A stretch of DNA of 64,000 bases from Thermoproteus sp. (GCA_038893495.1 JAWARJ010000001.1:947824-1011823), one strand, 5' to 3'; shown: positions 40,768 to 50,999, numbered from the stretch's first letter. Notes: a model not told the origin generated them from the letters alone. Made by a program: numbers and translations.

Positions 40768-41694
40768 TTATATGTCCCGAGCCGCTTCGGTGTTCGTAAC
40801 GCTTTTGGTTGCCAGCGCGCAGGCATTGAGCCTCCTCAAAAGCTCGGGGCCGTAGTACAGTATACCGGTGAGGACCTCGACGGCGTCGGCCTTCTCCATC
40901 ACGGCCTTTACCTGTCTACAGCTCATCACGCCGCCCACGGCTATTATGGGGACGCCCCGACCTAGGTAGGCCCTCGCCTTTTCTAGCATTTTCAACATTA
41001 TGGAGTAGAGCCACAAGCCGCTGACGCCGCCGCGTCCGACTCCTATCCTCCTATCGTCCACCGGCAACGTGTTTGTCAGGACTAGGCCGTGGCCACTCCT
41101 CCTGGCGAGCTCGAAGTACGCTCTGAGCTCCGAGGTAGGGCCGACTTTTATAAACAATTGTTTTTTGGCCGAGGCCAGGAGCGGCGCCGCCTTGTCCCAA
41201 GCCCCCTTGTAGGTGGGACTGGACAGATTTACTTCGATCGCCTCAATGTTGCGGCCGTACTTCTCTACGTACTCAATTTGTTGTAGTAGCTCTTCTGCCG
41301 TAAATCCGGCGACGCTGACGAATAAGGGATATTCCACTTTGGATATCCTGGCGAGGACTACGGGCAGGCCAGGGCTGGGGAGCCCCATGGCATTCACTAG
41401 GGAGCGGGGCGAGAGCCTCGCGGTTAGGGGAGGCTTGTTGCCGCGCCTAGGCCTAGCCGTAGTGGAGCCCACCACTATGAAGCCGGGGCAGAACGCCGAG
41501 AGGGCCCTCGTGTAGAGGCCCTCCTTGTCCAGGCCAGCCGCGACGCCGACAGGGCCGTAGGTCTCGGCGCGTCCTATGCGCCATTTAGTGCTAGGCCTAC
41601 AGCTGGGCAGAGGGATTGAGAAGAACAGCTTGCCTAGGCGTCTGGTGACCTCCGGCGGTATTCTCTCCACCAACGAGGCCGGCGGGATCAACAC
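40768..41694 (-). CDS. pyrD: Dihydroorotate dehydrogenase
   Basis: A 308-aa flavoprotein that oxidises dihydroorotate to orotate. It has the FMN-barrel landmarks GVAAGLDKEG, FIVVGSTTARPRRGN, SLVNAMGLPSPG, VNLSSPTYKG with Ser at the catalytic-base position as in class 2 enzymes, FIKVGP, LTNTLPV, and IIAVGGV. A Ser base and the opening LVERIPPEVTRRLGKLFF point to the quinone-linked class 2, with modest certainty. It is the last gene of pyrF-pyrI-pyrE-pyrD and overlaps pyrE by 7 nt. Confidence 0.9.
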   Translation of the reverse strand: MLIPPASLVERIPPEVTRRLGKLFFSIPLPSCRPSTKWRIGRAETYGPVGVAAGLDKEGLYTRALSAFCPGFIVVGSTTARPRRGNKPPLTARLSPRSLVNAMGLPSPGLPVVLARISKVEYPLFVSVAGFTAEELLQQIEYVEKYGRNIEAIEVNLSSPTYKGAWDKAAPLLASAKKQLFIKVGPTSELRAYFELARRSGHGLVLTNTLPVDDRRIGVGRGGVSGLWLYSIMLKMLEKARAYLGRGVPIIAVGGVMSCRQVKAVMEKADAVEVLTGILYYGPELLRRLNACALATKSVTNTEAARDI

Positions 41695-42269
41695 TTGTGG
41701 CTAGTGACGTAGTCCAGCACCTCTTTGTATCTGGCAGGCCCTATCAAGCTCTTCACTTCCTCTAACACCTCTAATATCTTGTAGGCGGCCCTGACGGGCA
41801 CGCCGGCCTCCCTCTCGACCCTCTGGACGCCGCACTGTTGTCTGTCGAGAAACACAACTGCGGCCTGCACCTTCGCCCCAGCCTCCCTCAACTTGTTTAT
41901 CGCCTGTAATATCGACTCGCCTGTGGTTATCACGTCGTCTACCACCACCGCGCGGGCTCCCTGCCAGACGGCGCCTTCTATCTCCCTACGTGCTCCGTAC
42001 CACTTCCTGCTCTCCCTTACGTATGCGATCGGCTTGAACATATTGAAGCCCAAAATCGACGCGTAGGGTATGCCGCCTGTGGCTACGCCTACAATCACGT
42101 CGAAGTCTATATCCCTAAGGAGGCCGCCGTACTTCAGAATGACCCACCTCAACAGGTCTGGGTGGGCCAGCACCTGCCTCATGTCGACGTAGTAGGGGCT
42201 ACGGCCCCCGCTGGACAGCTGGAAGTCGCCGAACTTCAAGATCTCCCTCTTGACGAACTCCTCCCACAT
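41688..42269 (-). CDS. pyrE: Orotate phosphoribosyltransferase
   Basis: A 193-aa PRTase that joins orotate and PRPP to give OMP. The PRPP motif is AVVVDDVITTGESI near residues 108-121; the N-terminal part has LSSGGRSPYYVDMR and VGVATGGIPYAS. The catalytic loop with Arg-Lys residues is YVRESRKWYG. It lies between pyrI (24-base gap) and pyrD (7-nt overlap). Confidence 0.94.
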   Translation of the reverse strand: MWEEFVKREILKFGDFQLSSGGRSPYYVDMRQVLAHPDLLRWVILKYGGLLRDIDFDVIVGVATGGIPYASILGFNMFKPIAYVRESRKWYGARREIEGAVWQGARAVVVDDVITTGESILQAINKLREAGAKVQAAVVFLDRQQCGVQRVEREAGVPVRAAYKILEVLEEVKSLIGPARYKEVLDYVTSHKC

Positions 42270-42293
42270 GTCCCCTACAGACTGGCACCCATT

Positions 42294-42752
42294 TTAAACT
42301 AGCTCCTCCAATGTGTGATACCGTCCGCAGTACTGGCAGGCGAACACCGGCGGCTCCCTTTTGACCAATATAAATGAGGTCACCACGTGTTCTCTATGTT
42401 GGTTGGTTATACAATTGGGATTTCGACACTTAAATCTGCCCTTGATGACTTCAGGCGGCCTCACTTTATATTTCTTCACCACCTCGTAGTTCTTAATTAT
42501 ATTGATAGTGGCCGTCGGGGCCACCGCCGAGATCACGTCGACCTCCTCAGGCGTCAACTCCCGCCCCTCTATCTTCACTATGTCCTTCCTGCCCAACTTC
42601 CGAGACTCTACGTTCATGACCAGAGCGACCCTAAGTCCTTCCTTCCCCGTTATGCCTAATATTCTGAGGACGGCCAGAGCCCTGCCCGCCGGGATGTGGT
42701 CGATGACGGTGCCGTTTTCGATCTTGCTGACGATCAGCTGTGTGGCCGACAT
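42294..42752 (-). CDS. pyrI: Aspartate carbamoyltransferase regulatory chain
   Basis: A 152-aa regulatory subunit of ATCase. The N-terminal allosteric domain ([22 protein letters not shown]) binds nucleotides. The C-terminal zinc domain carries CRNPNC near residue 113 and CQYCG near residue 138, which contact the PyrB catalytic trimer. pyrB is encoded divergently just beyond pyrF, so both parts of the holoenzyme are made from neighbouring promoters. Confidence 0.95.
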   Translation of the reverse strand: MSATQLIVSKIENGTVIDHIPAGRALAVLRILGITGKEGLRVALVMNVESRKLGRKDIVKIEGRELTPEEVDVISAVAPTATINIIKNYEVVKKYKVRPPEVIKGRFKCRNPNCITNQHREHVVTSFILVKREPPVFACQYCGRYHTLEELV

Positions 42753-42773
42753 GTCCGATACATCTCAGCTCTA

Positions 42774-43373
42774 TTAAAGCGTATTTCCGCAATACGGCCG
42801 CGCGCCTTTCCACTCGGCTATCCTGGCTGGGTCCTCTAGGAGGTACCTCCCCACGATCTCTAAGTCGGCCCCGGCCCTTATGGCGTCCCCCGGCCTCCCC
42901 CCCTGGGCCCCAATGCCGGGCGATATGATCCTGGCAGAACAGCCCAGGGCCCTCCTGGCCTCTCGAACCGCCTCTGGCTGGTTGCCAGGCGCCACCACTC
43001 CCCTAAAGCCGGCGACTTTGTCCAGCAGTTGGCGCCACAAGTCGTCGTATAGGCTTCTGGCCGTCATTTTCACCAAGACGTAAAGCCGCTGGTCCGCCTG
43101 AAGGCTCGGCAACAAGAAGCCGTGAGCTATAGCGCAACAAGCCCCGGCCGCTATCAACTTGTCCAATATACGCGAAACTATGTGGGGCACATCGGCAAGC
43201 TTTAAGTCGACTACGACCGGCCCGTATCTAGACACAGCCCTCACGGCGTCAAGGCCGGCCTCTAAGATTAAGTCCCAGCCCACCTTAAACCCCGCAACGT
43301 CGTGCCTCAAGACCTCGGCGACCTCCAGCGCCTTTTTCATCTCGACATCTAGGGCCACCACGACTGGATACAT
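42774..43373 (-). CDS. pyrF: Orotidine 5'-phosphate decarboxylase
   Basis: About 199 aa, a compact OMP decarboxylase barrel: PVVVALDVEMKKALE at the start, the catalytic Asp-Lys-Asp array in VVDLKLADVPHIV near residue 56, VAPGNQPEAV, and the phosphate-binding ISPGIGAQGG near residue 158. I prefer the ATG at 43373 because it opens directly on the barrel and is about 21 bases after a TATA region; an ATG five codons upstream (43388) lies inside that region. First gene of the leftward pyr operon. Confidence 0.92.
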   Translation of the reverse strand: MYPVVVALDVEMKKALEVAEVLRHDVAGFKVGWDLILEAGLDAVRAVSRYGPVVVDLKLADVPHIVSRILDKLIAAGACCAIAHGFLLPSLQADQRLYVLVKMTARSLYDDLWRQLLDKVAGFRGVVAPGNQPEAVREARRALGCSARIISPGIGAQGGRPGDAIRAGADLEIVGRYLLEDPARIAEWKGARPYCGNTL

Positions 43374-43387
43374 GCCGAGATGCAACA

Positions 43388-44666
<1,279 letters not shown>

Positions 44667-44682
44667 TAGTATATCTAGTCCA

Positions 44683-45108
44683 TTAAAATTTGGCCTCGAC
44701 CACCCTATAGACCTTTCCCCTTCTGGCTATCAATACGGGGGCGCCGCAGTTGAGCTCCAAGGCCTTCCTCACGGCGTCGAAGTCCCTAGTAAGGACCGCA
44801 CAGCCCTCGCGGCAGGCGAGCTCTACTGCCTTTTCTTCGGCCGGCTTGTCCTCTGAGAGCAGACAGTCCAGCCTGTACTCCTCACAGAGCTTCCAGTACC
44901 TCCTGGCCAGCGGCATGTGGGCTTCGTGCCAGGCGTCCAAGACGAAGAGGGCCCTTAGCCCGGCCTCTGCGAAGCCCCTAAAGAGCTCCTCTGGCGATCT
45001 CAACGCCGCCGCAACCGAAAAGACGTCGACCGCTATACAGTTATAACGCTCCAAGGCGTCCGGCGCCAGCTCCACCTCCAGCTTCCCCCAACGTTTTTTG
45101 ATCTTCAC
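44683..45108 (-). CDS. PIN-like domain protein
   Basis: A 141-aa protein with a likely PIN fold. Acidic positions are IAVDVFSVA (near residue 29), SEDKPAEEKAVELA (near 90) and the closing TRDFDAVRKAL (near 113). This last segment, where a cytosolic strand is followed by DxD, is typical of PIN nucleases. PIN proteins cut RNA with Mg or Mn. No VapB-like antitoxin is adjacent; the downstream neighbour is a winged-helix gene. The call is from motif order only. Confidence 0.62.
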   Translation of the reverse strand: MKIKKRWGKLEVELAPDALERYNCIAVDVFSVAAALRSPEELFRGFAEAGLRALFVLDAWHEAHMPLARRYWKLCEEYRLDCLLSEDKPAEEKAVELACREGCAVLTRDFDAVRKALELNCGAPVLIARRGKVYRVVEAKF

Positions 45109-45140
45109 GTAAGACTTTTAACGGGTATATTAGAGTCGCC

Positions 45141-46160
45141 GTGAAGGCGGCAGTAATAGGTGGAGGGATAGCTGGAGTGTTCACCGCGTATTTCTTAAAG
45201 AGGGCGGGCGTCGACGTGGTGGGATTTGGAGGGGAGCTGAAATATCCCCTGACCTCTCTGGTGTTGACTCTCTCCATGCCGGACAGAGGGGATATAGAGA
45301 TGGCTAGAGAGAGTTTGGAGCTGTACAAAAGGCTGGACTCCGTAAAGCCCGTCACTTCTGTCGACATACTGCCCATAAACGCCGATTTGAGTAGCCTCAA
45401 AGCCGCCGGCGTCAAGTACGAAGTCTTGGATAGGTATATGGGCCTACGCCTCGAACGGGACGAAATGGTCGTAATAACTACCGACTACCTAGTGCCTATA
45501 CGTAGGATCGTGAAGAGGCTGAGGAGGGAGTTGGGGTTTCTAGACGGGAGGGCCGAACTGGCCGCTGAGGGCAGATCTGTCTATGTGGTTGCAGAGGGCG
45601 GAGAGAGGATAAAGGCCGATGTGGTGGTCCTCGCGGCGGGCGCGGAGAACGTAGCCCTCGCCTCCAAGATAGGCTTGCGCCTGCCCTTCAAGCCCTATTC
45701 CTGCTACGCCGCCCTCTATTTGGTGCCGACGTGGCTTAGAGGGCTCAGCGTAGGCGACTACGTCAATTCTTGGTATGGAAGGCCGGGGCCCTGGCCGTTC
45801 TACATAGCTGGCGATGGTTGCGGCGAGGCCTACACGAGGCCTCCTCGTGGCTATGCGTCGAAAATCGGTAGGCTTATAGTAAAGAGGGCCGGGTGGGCCG
45901 TGCCTCTCTACGCCACTTTCGGCGTCTGTGAGGGCTCTCCGACCGGCGGCCCGCTTTTCGGGAGGGCCGAGGGGTTCGACAACCTATACGTAATAGGAGG
46001 GCTGGACGGATACGGCAGCATGGTGGGCCCTGCCGCCGCTAGGCGGCTCGCCGAGTTTATCGTGAAGGGCAGGACGGAGCTTCTGTCGGAGCTCGTGGAG
46101 GGTCTCGACTTCGACCCCTGCGTTGAGCGCCACGACTGGGGCGCTAGCCTACGAGTATAG
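45141..46160 (+). CDS. FAD-dependent oxidoreductase of the D-amino-acid oxidase/GlpO-like family
   Basis: A 339-aa flavoprotein. The N-terminal FAD motif AVIGGGIAGVFTAYFLKRAG is followed by a central substrate domain, then VVVLAAGAENVALASKIG near residue 165 and a C-terminal FAD cap NLYVIGGLDGYGSMVGPAAA near residue 285. It probably oxidises an amine or hydroxy-acid and passes electrons to an unidentified acceptor. Substrate cannot be told. The GTG start follows a TATA-like TTTTTAACGG about 20 bases upstream. Its end overlaps a small convergent pilin-like gene by 17 bp. Confidence 0.8.
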   Translation: MKAAVIGGGIAGVFTAYFLKRAGVDVVGFGGELKYPLTSLVLTLSMPDRGDIEMARESLELYKRLDSVKPVTSVDILPINADLSSLKAAGVKYEVLDRYMGLRLERDEMVVITTDYLVPIRRIVKRLRRELGFLDGRAELAAEGRSVYVVAEGGERIKADVVVLAAGAENVALASKIGLRLPFKPYSCYAALYLVPTWLRGLSVGDYVNSWYGRPGPWPFYIAGDGCGEAYTRPPRGYASKIGRLIVKRAGWAVPLYATFGVCEGSPTGGPLFGRAEGFDNLYVIGGLDGYGSMVGPAAARRLAEFIVKGRTELLSELVEGLDFDPCVERHDWGASLRV

Positions 46161-46416
46161 TTGTGTTGTCCAGAGTGCCGTTGAGCCGCGCGACGAGCCC
46201 GCTACAGCTATAGATTCCCGTGGCGTTTATGACTATCTGGCAGGAAGGCGACGCCGTGATCGTCGACGGGACGCCGCCGGGAGCCGACACGACTACCTTC
46301 GCCGAAAATTGGGGCTGTTGAGGCTTCGATACGAATAGAGACGCGGCGAGGCCTAATATCAGGCCTATTATGAACATAGAAGCGGCCAGGAGGATTGTTG
46401 AGAGGGGCTCTTCCAT
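46144..46416 (-). CDS. Small pilin-like or secreted membrane-anchored protein
   Basis: A 90-aa protein: an N-terminal MEEPLST, a 24-residue hydrophobic helix (ILLAASMFIIGLILGLAASLF), then a Ser/Thr/Pro-rich exterior with N-x-S/T sites and two Cys (PSCQIV and YSCSG). It resembles other short pilin-like exteriors in this window. An A/T region (TTTAAATGGCC) about 20 bases before the ATG is shared with a divergent guide RNA. No assembly genes are next to it. Confidence 0.6.
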   Translation of the reverse strand: MEEPLSTILLAASMFIIGLILGLAASLFVSKPQQPQFSAKVVVSAPGGVPSTITASPSCQIVINATGIYSCSGLVARLNGTLDNTTILVG

Positions 46417-46456
46417 GAGGTTCTAATAGGCCATTTAAATAAAGGTTTCATAGACC

Positions 46457-46509
46457 TCGTGATGAATAACCGGACGGGCGATCTATGAGCCGCTCACGAC
46501 GGGCTGACC
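46457..46509 (+). ncRNA. C/D box methylation guide sRNA candidate (C), predicted 23S rRNA target
   Basis: Box C GTGATGA is perfect (46459-46465), followed by 12-nt guide ATAACCGGACGG, box D' GCGA (46478-46481), 3-nt spacer, a degenerate box C' ATGAGCC (46485-46491), 12-nt guide GCTCACGACGGG and box D CTGA (46504-46507). TATA core ATTTAAATAA lies about 24 bases before box C. The second guide is complementary, over ten bases, to CCGUCGUGAG of 23S helix 93 (after the universally conserved GUUUAGA segment), predicting methylation of the U after CCCG or ACCG. The RNA overlaps the 3' end of the convergent gene. Confidence 0.72.
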
Positions 46510-47342
46510 CTCAACGCCATTAGGTATAGAAGCTTCCCGCCAGCCCTAAAGCCCCCCGCTATGGGCTCCAGGAGACCCCATTTGGCCAGATAGCCCAACT
46601 GGGCCGCGTTTATGCCGAGATCGAATAGGGTCTTGTAAGCAAGGAAGCCGAGCTCAGATATCTCCTCTAGGCTCTCCAGTTTCAAGCCCAAAACTTCGGC
46701 GACCCTCTCGAGGGCCCTTCTGAAGTCCACCTCGGTCCATTTGCCTTCGGCCGGACGCACGAAGACCGGCTCGAAGCGGCGTCCCCATGTGTCCACGTGG
46801 CCTTTAAACGACCCCACGAGCCTCCGCCTGATGTAGCTCGGTACTGACTCCGACACGTATACGGCGCCGGGCACGTCGGGCGGCGACGACGTTATGATCT
46901 GCAAGTCGGCCCCCACGTGCGCCGCCGCCTCCATGACCTCCGCCATTCCGGTAGCATTCCAACGGAAGTCCACTGCGATGGAGTTAAGGCCCAAGCTCAA
47001 TGCGGCGAGGGCGGCTAAGGCAGGCGTCGGGTAGGCCGATATGCATTCCGCCTTCTCGCCTTTATATGGCAATAGGAACGCCACGTGGGAGTCCTCTAGG
47101 GGCAACTGGCCTAAGAGTAACACCGGGTCCATTTCGGAGAGGCCCAAGGCCATTTGGTCCGCCAAATGGCCCAGGACCCTTACGCCGTACGTCCTCCATA
47201 ACGCCCGCGAGAAGAGCTCGACGAACGGCCTCTTTAGGCTTAGAGGAGGGGGCTGGCTTCTACATAGGGGCGAGATCACGACTTCTGTGTTCTTAACTAG
47301 GACCATCTCGGAGCTCCTGTCGATTATTATGGCTACCTCCAT
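46494..47342 (-). CDS. Hypothetical protein
   Basis: A 282-aa soluble protein with an alpha/beta pattern. The N-terminus has a strand VAIIIDRSSEMVLV and VVISPLCRSQPPPLSL. The middle (YPTPALAALAALSLGLNSIAVDFRWNA) and QIITSSPPDVPGAVYV look like a Rossmann-like core. The C-terminal 80 residues are helical (AALERVAEVLGLK-like) and may form a small helix-turn-helix (GINAAQLGYLAKWGLLEP). I recognise no family. Start ATG, with a TATA-like TAATATGCC or the A/T run between it and the divergent gene at 47368. Confidence 0.6.
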   Translation of the reverse strand: MEVAIIIDRSSEMVLVKNTEVVISPLCRSQPPPLSLKRPFVELFSRALWRTYGVRVLGHLADQMALGLSEMDPVLLLGQLPLEDSHVAFLLPYKGEKAECISAYPTPALAALAALSLGLNSIAVDFRWNATGMAEVMEAAAHVGADLQIITSSPPDVPGAVYVSESVPSYIRRRLVGSFKGHVDTWGRRFEPVFVRPAEGKWTEVDFRRALERVAEVLGLKLESLEEISELGFLAYKTLFDLGINAAQLGYLAKWGLLEPIAGGFRAGGKLLYLMALRVSPS

Positions 47343-47367
47343 TTAAATTACCGGCATATTATATCTT

Positions 47368-47733
47368 ATGAGCCTAGCCGCCGTGCGTTTCGATTACATA
47401 CACGCGGAGAGAGTAGCTACGCCGCCGCCCAACACGCCCGTACAGATCCAACTGAACTATCAAATCGATGCAGATAGAGCCGTCAGGAGGGGCAACGTGT
47501 TGGAGCTCCCCTTCGCGCTCCTCTTGACGACTAGCCCCAGCGCGGTGACGGTGACCATAAGGGGCATCGCCGTAATACAAGGCGATGTCGACTTGAAGAA
47601 CTTGCCGCCTCACGTGTCGACGCCGTTAATGCAATACGCTCTGTTCGAGGCGTCTTTAATACTTAGAGAGCTCGGCATGCCCCCGCTTATTTATGTCCAA
47701 CAGGGAGGCGGACAGCAGGCGCGTTATTTCTAA
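47368..47733 (+). CDS. Hypothetical protein, possibly SecB-like fold
   Basis: A 121-aa protein, beta-rich with a final helix: FDYIHAERVATPPPNTP, IQLNYQIDADRAVRRGNVLELPFAL, ITIRGIAVIQGDVDLKN and PHVSTPLMQYALFEASLILRELGMPPLIYV. The order of four strands and a long amphipathic helix ending in a proline-rich tail is reminiscent of SecB-type chaperones (loose inference). It ends in a Gln/Gly-rich tail. No neighbours help. A structure prediction could test the fold. Confidence 0.6.
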   Translation: MSLAAVRFDYIHAERVATPPPNTPVQIQLNYQIDADRAVRRGNVLELPFALLLTTSPSAVTVTIRGIAVIQGDVDLKNLPPHVSTPLMQYALFEASLILRELGMPPLIYVQQGGGQQARYF

Positions 47734-47793
47734 ATATATCTATGCAGTCTCTATATATGGTAAACCTTATTTGCACATAGACATATATTTCAG

Positions 47794-48696
47794 ATGTTTG
47801 TCGTGATCGCACTGGGAGGCAACGCGTTCACTAGGCCCGGCAGGGCCATGGACCAAGAGGAACATCTAAGGAACATAAAGGTCGCCGCCGAGGTCGTGGC
47901 CAAGATAGCTGAGGAGGGCCATAAGGTGGTAGTGACCCACGGCAACGGCCCGCAGGTAGGCTTTTTCGACGAGCTTCAACTGATCGCCGACCGGCGATAT
48001 TTCAAGCTGGACGCGTTGGTCGCGGCGACTCAAGGCCTTTTGGGCTACCTGCTGGCCTCTTCAATAGACGAAAAGCTCGGCCCCGGCAGATCCGTCGCGT
48101 TGGTGACCAGAGCCCTTGTGGGCGAGGAGGACCCTGCCTTCAAGGAGCCGACTAAATTTATAGGTCCTGCATATCCTAAAGAAGTCGCCGAGAGACTTGC
48201 GGAGAGGTACGGCTGGACGATAAGACAGGACGTGGGTCGCGGGTGGAGGCGCGTAGTGCCTTCGCCCGAGCCCCTTGCGGTTCTGGAGGTAGGCGCCATA
48301 AGGGCTCTGGCGGATAGCGGATTTATCGTCATCGCGGCCGGAGGGGGAGGCGTGCCTACCTCCAGCCGAGGCGGCCTCGAGGCCGTTGTGGATAAAGACC
48401 TCGCCAGCCAGGTCTTGGCCAACGCGCTGGGGGCGGACGCCTTGGTTATACTCACCGACGTCGACGGCGTTTACATCGACTACAAGACTCCGCGGCAGAG
48501 GAAAATAGGCGAGATCTCCGCCGACGAGTTGAAAAAGCTCTACGACGGGGGCCAGTTTCCGGCGGGGTCCATGGGGCCTAAGGTGCTGGCCGCCATACGT
48601 TTCGTAAAGAACGGCGGGAAGTTCGCGGCCATAGGCGCATTGGAGGAGGGGTACTACGTCTTTAAACGGGAGAGGGGAACCGTAGTGCTACCCTAG
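47794..48696 (+). CDS. arcC: Carbamate kinase
   Basis: A 300-aa amino acid kinase family enzyme. The opening is VVIALGGNAFTRPG, then VTHGNGPQVGFFDELQ, VDKDLASQVLANALGADALVILTDVDGVYI and the Mg/ATP loop FPAGSMGPKVLAAIRF. It interconverts carbamate plus ATP with carbamoyl phosphate plus ADP. In these archaea it may supply carbamoyl phosphate to pyrimidine or arginine synthesis (inference), and pyr genes lie about 4 kb away. A TATA-like run CTTATTTGC lies about 22 bases before the ATG. Its end overlaps hisS by 9 bp, convergently. Confidence 0.92.
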   Translation: MFVVIALGGNAFTRPGRAMDQEEHLRNIKVAAEVVAKIAEEGHKVVVTHGNGPQVGFFDELQLIADRRYFKLDALVAATQGLLGYLLASSIDEKLGPGRSVALVTRALVGEEDPAFKEPTKFIGPAYPKEVAERLAERYGWTIRQDVGRGWRRVVPSPEPLAVLEVGAIRALADSGFIVIAAGGGGVPTSSRGGLEAVVDKDLASQVLANALGADALVILTDVDGVYIDYKTPRQRKIGEISADELKKLYDGGQFPAGSMGPKVLAAIRFVKNGGKFAAIGALEEGYYVFKRERGTVVLP

Positions 48697-49947
48697 CCTG
48701 TTCAGCTCCACTTCGAACTCGACGCGTTTCGCCATATCGCGTATCTTGACGACTCCCCTCTCCAGCTCCTTTTTGCCTATTATCACGAAGTACTTCACCC
48801 CCGTCTTTGCCGCGTGCTCTAAGGCCTCCTTTAGCGTGAGCTCGCCCAAATCTATGGCGACAGAAGCCCCCTTACTCCTTAACGCCTCGGCCACCTTTAC
48901 GGCGGTCCTGTAGGCCTCTTCCGTTATGGGGTATATGTAGTACTCGAGGGGACGGTCGACGCGGGATATGCCGGCGGCCTCCATGAGCCTCTCCACGCCT
49001 ATGGCGAAACCCAGCGCGGGGGTCTTCACGCCGCTGTACAGCTCTATTAAGTTGTCGTAACGCCCCCCGCCTCCGACGGCCAGCTTGTACTCGCCCGCAA
49101 ACGCCTCGAACACCATCCCCGTATAATAGTCGAGGCCCCTAACTATGGAGAAGTCCAGGGCCGTCTTGTCGACAACTCCGTAGGCTTCAAGCGCTTTGAT
49201 CAAAAGCGCATATCTCTCCCCCAGCTCTTTGTCGTATTTAGAGAAGGTCTCGGGGGCCTCCGATATAGGCCGCGGCTCTGATATCATGCCCATGAGGACC
49301 TCCGCCGACTCTTTCCTCATGCCGGCTTCCACCAGCATCTCCAATAGGACCTCGTCGGGCACTTTGCCCCGTTTGTCCAGCGCCCTTAAGACCTCCTCGC
49401 GCGACCCCTCTACGCCCATCGAGGCCAATATCCTGTCCATTACGGCGCGGTCGTTTATTTTTATCAGATAGTCGCGGAGCCCTACGGCCTCTATAGATCT
49501 GGCCATGAGGGCTATCACCTCCGCGTCGGCGCGAGGGCTCGCAGAGCCTATAAGCTCCACTCCGAATTGATAGAACTCCCTATAGCGGCCGTGTTGCGGC
49601 TCGTCGTAACGCCACACCTTAGTGAAGTAGTACCAACGGACCGGCTTGGGCTCGTCGAGCCTATAGGAGAGGACTCTTGCAACCGGCACAGTCATGTCGA
49701 AGCGAAGGCCGAGCTCGCGGCCTGCTTTATCCCTAAAATAGTATATCTCGTTTACAATCTCGCGGCCGGCCTTCCGGGCCAGCACCTCGAAGTGTTCTAC
49801 AGCTGGAGTTTCGACCCTCCTATAGCCGAAGCTCTCGGCGACTCGTGAGAGGGCCGTCTCCACCTCCTGCAACGCATAGAACAGCTCCGGCGTTAAGTCC
49901 CGCATCCCGCGTACCGGGCGCCTCAACTGGTCCTCTAGGCCCGGCAT
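48688..49947 (-). CDS. hisS: Histidyl-tRNA synthetase
   Basis: A 419-aa class II synthetase. It has a PVRGMRDLTPELF opening, motif 2 RWYYFTKVWRYDEPQHGRYREFYQFGVELIG, the His-specific segment VRGLDYYTGMVFEAF near residue 259, motif 3 ALGFAIGVERLMEA, and a C-terminal anticodon-binding domain. The length is normal. Its ATG overlaps the stop of the upstream saccharopine-dehydrogenase-like gene (TAATG), so the two are co-expressed. Confidence 0.95.
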   Translation of the reverse strand: MPGLEDQLRRPVRGMRDLTPELFYALQEVETALSRVAESFGYRRVETPAVEHFEVLARKAGREIVNEIYYFRDKAGRELGLRFDMTVPVARVLSYRLDEPKPVRWYYFTKVWRYDEPQHGRYREFYQFGVELIGSASPRADAEVIALMARSIEAVGLRDYLIKINDRAVMDRILASMGVEGSREEVLRALDKRGKVPDEVLLEMLVEAGMRKESAEVLMGMISEPRPISEAPETFSKYDKELGERYALLIKALEAYGVVDKTALDFSIVRGLDYYTGMVFEAFAGEYKLAVGGGGRYDNLIELYSGVKTPALGFAIGVERLMEAAGISRVDRPLEYYIYPITEEAYRTAVKVAEALRSKGASVAIDLGELTLKEALEHAAKTGVKYFVIIGKKELERGVVKIRDMAKRVEFEVELNRLG

Positions 49948-50999
49948 TATAAGACGGATCTCGTAACTCTCTCTACGTTGATCGATATGCCGTTTTGTTT
50001 CAAGTATGCCAGAACTCTCGGCGCGAGCTTATTGCTGAGGCCTATGTACTCCGGCGCAGTCACGCCGGGATCCAAGTCCTTGACCACCGACATCAACGCC
50101 ACGGCGCTTAGCCCTGTCGCCCGTTGCATCGCCGACCACACGCCTTGAGGCTCCACTAGGACCTCGTAGGTGGTCTTGCCGTCAGCGGTCTCGCCGACCA
50201 CCCTCATATAAACTACGTCAGGCACATCGAATTTCAATCTGCCCAACAGAGAGGCCAGCACTTGCTTAGGCTTCGCACCCTCTATAATCTCGTCCGACAT
50301 AAGCCCTAGGTCCCTCAACAACCTTATCTTTTCGACGTGGCCGGGCCATCTTAGAGTTTTTTCGAACATATTGGGGACTTTTACCGTCTGGAGCAACGTC
50401 CTTAGGCCGTCTGTGTAGAAAGCCTCCATCTTCCCCAGAGGGGTCTCCACGATCTCAACCTCCGAGAGGGGATCCACGGATTCCATCCTCCCCTCCCGTA
50501 TTATCCTAGCGGGCCTCGTGTACTCCTCAATTAGGTCGTAGGGGCTCCACGTGATGGAGTACCCCAAGGGGCCTACGGGGGCCTTCGGGACACCCCCGAC
50601 ATATATCTTCACTGAGTTGAGCTTGCCGGCCTCAGATAGGAGCCTACCCACCAGCACGTTGGAGAGACCCGGCGCCACCCCCGCGTCGGGGACGTAGCGG
50701 GCGCCGGATTTCTTCGCCACGTCGTTCAGAGTAAAGGCGTCTTCAGGCATGTACGAAATGTCGATCAGGTCGAGCCCCCTCTCCAATATACGTCTGGCGG
50801 CTCTGTAGGCGACAGGCCCTGGCAACGCGCTTATGGCGAGGTCTACAGAGCCCAAACCGAACGACTCCACATCGCCTTTGACTACGCCTGGACAGTCGCC
50901 TCCCCTCACGTCTAGAGTGACCACTTCGTGGCCTCTATCTGCTAAATGATGAGAGACGAATTTCCCTATGTTGCCGCAACCGACTACCAGAACTCTCAT
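49947..50999 (-). CDS. Saccharopine dehydrogenase family protein (lysine dehydrogenase-like)
   Basis: A 350-aa NAD(P)-dependent dehydrogenase. The Rossmann motif VLVVGCGNIGKFVSHHLADRG is at the N-terminus, with VTLDVRGGDC and VKGDVESFGL, then AISALPGPVAYRAARRILERGLDLID. The domain for the second substrate begins PDAGVAPGLSNVLVGRLL. It resembles archaeal lysine/saccharopine dehydrogenases and could form a cyclic imine from lysine. Activity is not proved. It precedes hisS with a 1-nt overlap (TAATG). Confidence 0.8.
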   Translation of the reverse strand: MRVLVVGCGNIGKFVSHHLADRGHEVVTLDVRGGDCPGVVKGDVESFGLGSVDLAISALPGPVAYRAARRILERGLDLIDISYMPEDAFTLNDVAKKSGARYVPDAGVAPGLSNVLVGRLLSEAGKLNSVKIYVGGVPKAPVGPLGYSITWSPYDLIEEYTRPARIIREGRMESVDPLSEVEIVETPLGKMEAFYTDGLRTLLQTVKVPNMFEKTLRWPGHVEKIRLLRDLGLMSDEIIEGAKPKQVLASLLGRLKFDVPDVVYMRVVGETADGKTTYEVLVEPQGVWSAMQRATGLSAVALMSVVKDLDPGVTAPEYIGLSNKLAPRVLAYLKQNGISINVERVTRSVL

